Positions 4,619-7,193 of a DNA stretch of 7,193 nucleotides are shown here, piece after piece. The stretch lies in the NCBI GenBank assembly GCA_021160945.1, contig JAGHBQ010000081.1, positions 1 to 7,193 on the forward strand, read 5' to 3'. Numbering within the stretch: the stretch's first letter is position 1; each line of letters opens with the position of its first letter. The notes beneath the pieces are model-generated. The model saw only the letters and a program-made list of their open reading frames with translations. It did no database searches and had not been told where the DNA came from. The translations under genes were made by a program, and so were the position numbers. This DNA comes from Thermoplasmata archaeon (GTDB lineage: Archaea; Thermoplasmatota; Thermoplasmata; Thermoplasmatales; Aciduliprofundaceae).

Positions 4619-6982
4619 TATCTTGGCCACATTGGTGACCTCATCATCCTTTTCAAGTCGTATTAACCTGACACCCCTTGCATTTCTTCCCTGAACAGAT
4701 ACATCCTCAAGCTTTATTCTTATGCTCATTCCTCTCTTTGTAAGAATCAAAGCCTCATCTTTTTCTCTTGTAAGCATACTCTTCACCGCATATCCACTTC
4801 GGGTGTTTATGTATCGCACTCCGTATCCTCCTCTTCTTATCCTTCGATACTCCCTGATGCTGGTTCTCTTCCCATATCCGGTATTCAGAATTGAGAATAC
4901 ATAGTCTCCTTCAGAGAGAGAGGATGATGAGATTACCTCATCACCGTCTCGCAATTTTATTCCCCTGACACCTCTTGCAGCTCTGCCCATTACACGAACA
5001 TCATCCTCGCTGAATCTTATTGCCTGACCGTATTTCGTGAAAAGGAAGATATCCTTATCTCCTGAAGTAATCTTGACATCCACAAGCTCATCATCTTCTT
5101 GGAGAAGCAGAGCTCTTATACCGGTGCTTCTTGGATTGGAGAAATCAGAGAGTGGTGTCCTCTTCACCATTCCATTTTTAGTGACAAAGAAAAGATAACC
5201 TTCAAAGGTAAATATGGGAATGATCCTTATAACATCAGAACCTATTTTGGGAAGTAAATTAATAACTGCACGCCCTCTGCTTCTCCTGGAGCCCTCAGGA
5301 ATTTCATATGCTTTGAGCCAGTAAACTCTACCGTTCCTGGTGAAAAAGAGAAGATAATTATGTAATTCCACAGTAGCAACATCCTGTGGAAGATCACCTT
5401 CTCCATAATTTATTATTACACCTTTTCCGCCACGTCCCTGCGATCTATATTCATCAATCTTCAATCTTCTTATATAGCCTTTCTTGGTAAGAATGATTAC
5501 AGCTCTCTCATTGGGAATTAAGTCCTCTATCTCTCTCCTTTCCACAGAGCTCTTTATTATTGTTGTTCTTCTCTTATCCGCATAATTCTTTTTAAGCTCC
5601 AGCAAATCTTCTTTAATAACTCTATATCTCAATTTTTCATTCTCAAGCAGCTTTTGCAAATCCTCTATTTCCTTCTCCAGTTTTTTGTTTTCATCTCTTA
5701 AAGACTCTATCTCCATGGAGGTCAGTTTTTGCAATCGCATCTCTAGAATTGCCCTTGCCTGTAGCTCTGAAAATTCCATGCTCATAAGAGCTTTCTGTGC
5801 CTCTTTCACATTTCTTGAGGCTTTGATAACTGATATCACTTCATCAATCATGCTTAGTGCTTTAACAAGCCCATCTACTATGTGCTTTCTCTCCAGTGTC
5901 TTTCTTAATCTGTATTTACTTTTGCGAATCAGAACATTCATTCTATGTTTCAGGAATTCTTCCATTAACTCCTTTAAATTCAGAATTCGTGGGACTCTAT
6001 CCACAAGAACCAGATTTATTATTCCATAAGTGATCTCAAGATCAGTGTGTTCAAGAAGTTGATTGACAACCACTTCAGGATTTGCATCTTTCTTAACCTT
6101 TATCACAATTCTTATGCCCTCTCGATCACTCTCATCCTTTAAATCGGATATTCCTCTTATTCTGTCCTCCCTTACCAATGAGGCTATTTTTTTGAGAAGA
6201 TTGCTTTTATTTACTTCGTATGGAATTTCCCTTATAATTATTCTATTCTTCTTTATTTCATATTTTGCCCTTATTTTTATCTTTCCTCTTCCAGTAGTGT
6301 ATGCCTCCACAAGACCATCATATCCGATAATCTCTCCTCCCGTGGGAAAATCTGGACCTTTTACAAAGTTCATTAGAGCTTTCACATCTGCATCTGGGTG
6401 CTCTATGAGATAAATCAAAGCGTCGATAATCTCACCCATATTATGGGGCGGCATATTCGTGGCCATTCCAACAGCTATCCCACTGCTTCCGTTGATGAGG
6501 AGATTGGGAATTCGGGATGGAAGCACAACAGGCTCCATAAGGGAACCATCAAAATTGGGCATCATATCCACAGTTTCCATCTCTATGTCCTTTAGAATTT
6601 CTTCTGCAATTCGAGATAATCTTGCCTCGGTATATCGCATTGCGGCAGGTGTATCACCATCAACGCTGCCAAAATTACCCTGTCCATCTACCAGAGGATA
6701 ACGCATGGAAAACTCCTGCGCCATTCTTGCCAGGGTATTATATATGGCCTGATCTCCATGGGGATGATACTTACCCATAACTTCTCCAACAATCCTGGCT
6801 GATTTCTTGTAAGGTTTGGTATGGAACAATCCTAGCTCATACATTCCGTATAGAATTCTGCGATGCACTGGTTTAAGACCGTCTCTAACATCAGGTAATG
6901 CCCGTGAAATAATAACACTCATGGCGTAATCCATGTAAGAATTCTTCATTTCCTCATCAATGGGTATTTCTTGGATCTTCAT
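4613..6982 (-). CDS. gyrA: DNA gyrase subunit A
   Basis: 789 residues from the ATG at 6982. With GyrB it forms the A2B2 gyrase that introduces negative supercoils using ATP. The winged-helix/tower core carries the catalytic Tyr117 in AMRYTEARL, preceded by Arg116. KYHPHGD (71-77) and [14 protein letters not shown] (97-110) mark the DNA gate, and a coiled coil lies at about 428-465. The C-terminal domain (about 490-789) shows six related blade segments of the type [11 protein letters not shown] and a GyrA box QGRGGKG (515-521), which identifies gyrase, not topoisomerase IV. There is no acidic C-terminal tail. Residues equivalent to E. coli Ser83 and Asp87 are Gln78 and Asn82. The frame extends upstream to a TTG at 7039, but that crosses the TATA box; the ATG at 6982 has the ribosome binding site. 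Archaeal gyrases are regarded as ancient acquisitions from bacteria. gyrB is not in the window. Confidence 0.97.
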   Translation of the reverse strand: MKIQEIPIDEEMKNSYMDYAMSVIISRALPDVRDGLKPVHRRILYGMYELGLFHTKPYKKSARIVGEVMGKYHPHGDQAIYNTLARMAQEFSMRYPLVDGQGNFGSVDGDTPAAMRYTEARLSRIAEEILKDIEMETVDMMPNFDGSLMEPVVLPSRIPNLLINGSSGIAVGMATNMPPHNMGEIIDALIYLIEHPDADVKALMNFVKGPDFPTGGEIIGYDGLVEAYTTGRGKIKIRAKYEIKKNRIIIREIPYEVNKSNLLKKIASLVREDRIRGISDLKDESDREGIRIVIKVKKDANPEVVVNQLLEHTDLEITYGIINLVLVDRVPRILNLKELMEEFLKHRMNVLIRKSKYRLRKTLERKHIVDGLVKALSMIDEVISVIKASRNVKEAQKALMSMEFSELQARAILEMRLQKLTSMEIESLRDENKKLEKEIEDLQKLLENEKLRYRVIKEDLLELKKNYADKRRTTIIKSSVERREIEDLIPNERAVIILTKKGYIRRLKIDEYRSQGRGGKGVIINYGEGDLPQDVATVELHNYLLFFTRNGRVYWLKAYEIPEGSRRSRGRAVINLLPKIGSDVIRIIPIFTFEGYLFFVTKNGMVKRTPLSDFSNPRSTGIRALLLQEDDELVDVKITSGDKDIFLFTKYGQAIRFSEDDVRVMGRAARGVRGIKLRDGDEVISSSSLSEGDYVFSILNTGYGKRTSIREYRRIRRGGYGVRYINTRSGYAVKSMLTREKDEALILTKRGMSIRIKLEDVSVQGRNARGVRLIRLEKDDEVTNVAKIS

Positions 6983-6987
6983 AGAGG

Positions 6988-6993
6988 CACCTC
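6988..6993 (-). promoter_or_regulatory. Shine-Dalgarno site that decides the gyrA start
   Basis: On the minus strand GAGGTG lies five bases before the ATG at 6982. It sits in an almost perfect 12-base inverted repeat (AGAGG-TG-CCTCT, 6983-6994). This fixes the start at 6982 and excludes the longer TTG-initiated frame. Confidence 0.75.
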
Positions 6994-7020
6994 TTTTAGA
7001 TAATTTGGGATTGAGGCAAC

Positions 7021-7028
7021 TTATATAT
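7021..7028 (-). promoter_or_regulatory. TATA box of gyrA
   Basis: Minus strand ATATATAA, preceded by a purine-rich BRE-like stretch (CGAAAGAG, 7029-7036). Initiation would be expected near 6996-7000, leaving a leader of about 15 bases that still includes the Shine-Dalgarno site. gyrA therefore seems to have its own promoter, downstream of the tandem repeat. Confidence 0.65.
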
Positions 7029-7040
7029 CTCTTTCGCAAG

Positions 7041-7193
7041 GAAGGGGCACCTACGCTACGCCCTCCTTCGGAGGGCTTGCTCGTAACTGGCGTTACTCGT
7101 TTCCCCTTTCTAAACCCCGAAGGGGCACCTACGCTACACCCTCCTTCGGAGGGCTTGCTCGTAACTAACGCTACTCGTTTCCCCTCTCTACAC
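7041..7193. repeat. Two tandem copies of a 78-base multi-hairpin repeat
   Basis: Copy 1 is 7041-7118, and copy 2 starts at 7119 and reaches at least 7189 before the window ends. They differ at only a handful of positions until the last few bases. Copy 1 is 46 G/C of 78, richer than the surrounding DNA. Each copy can fold with an outer stem (GGGG-type 7044-7047 with CCCC 7103-7106 plus flanking pairs), a 6-7 bp hairpin CCCTCC-TTC-GGAGGG (7060-7076; 7139-7153) and a 5 bp hairpin GTAAC-TGGC-GTTAC (7083-7096; 7161-7174). A further CCCC-GAA-GGGG hairpin (7115-7125) spans the junction. No long ORF crosses both copies. It could be a dispersed REP/MITE-like element or a structured RNA; copies elsewhere cannot be seen from here. 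It lies just upstream of the gyrA promoter. Confidence 0.85.

Noticed and set aside
5685..6701. Several plus-strand ORFs of 65-116 codons inside gyrA
   Set aside because: They lie antisense to strongly conserved GyrA sequence and have Ser/Ile/Phe-rich shadow composition.
4613..6982. Topoisomerase IV subunit (ParC)
   Set aside because: An intact GyrA box (QGRGGKG) and six C-terminal blades indicate gyrase.
6983..7039. Longer gyrA frame starting at TTG 7039 (19 extra residues)
   Set aside because: The extension crosses the TATA box at 7021-7028, has no ribosome binding site, and the ATG at 6982 has a well-spaced GAGGTG and begins at the conserved GyrA N-terminus.
7041..7193. CRISPR array
   Set aside because: The 78-base units are adjacent, with no unique spacers, and are internally palindromic.

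Overview
The window is AT-rich DNA from an archaeon, most consistent with a thermophilic euryarchaeon of the Thermoplasmata type (an Aciduliprofundum/DHVE2-like lineage is my best guess, not a proof). The reasons are an archaeosine synthase radical-SAM subunit (archaea only), a bacterial-type gyrase A as carried by gyrase-bearing Euryarchaeota, TATA-box promoters, leaderless starts beside strong internal Shine-Dalgarno sites, and heavy AGA/AGG and ATA codon use.

Layout. (1) 1-507, minus strand: the first 169 codons of an exported protein with a signal peptide and an EF-hand-like calcium loop; it runs off the left edge. (2) 508-705: a divergent promoter region with one TATA box per direction. 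(3) 706-3565, plus strand: a tight operon. It has a small gene of unknown function (apparently frameshifted), a NifX/ORP-like metal-cluster binding protein with a Gly/Arg/Met-rich tail, two consecutive MinD/Mrp-type ATPases that each carry an inserted 2[4Fe-4S] ferredoxin domain, and a last gene split into two overlapping ORFs at a run of seven A. (4) 3608-4618, plus: the RaSEA radical-SAM subunit of archaeosine synthase, on its own leaderless promoter. (5) 4613-6982, minus: gyrA, convergent with RaSEA and overlapping it by six bases. (6) 7041-7193: two tandem copies of a 78-base, GC-richer, multi-hairpin repeat upstream of the gyrA promoter.

How the genes fit together. The NifX-like protein plus two ferredoxin-containing MinD ATPases matches the set known in Desulfovibrio as the orange-protein (ORP) complex and seen widely in anaerobes. 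The likely job is ATP-dependent assembly or handling of a metal-sulfur cluster, but the physiological role is unsettled. The most interesting features are the two apparent -1 frameshifts in this operon, both at homopolymers. The second interrupts what reads as one Panacea (DUF4065)-like domain. Also notable is the tandem repeat, most of whose inter-copy stem differences keep base pairing only if the RNA is read from the minus strand.
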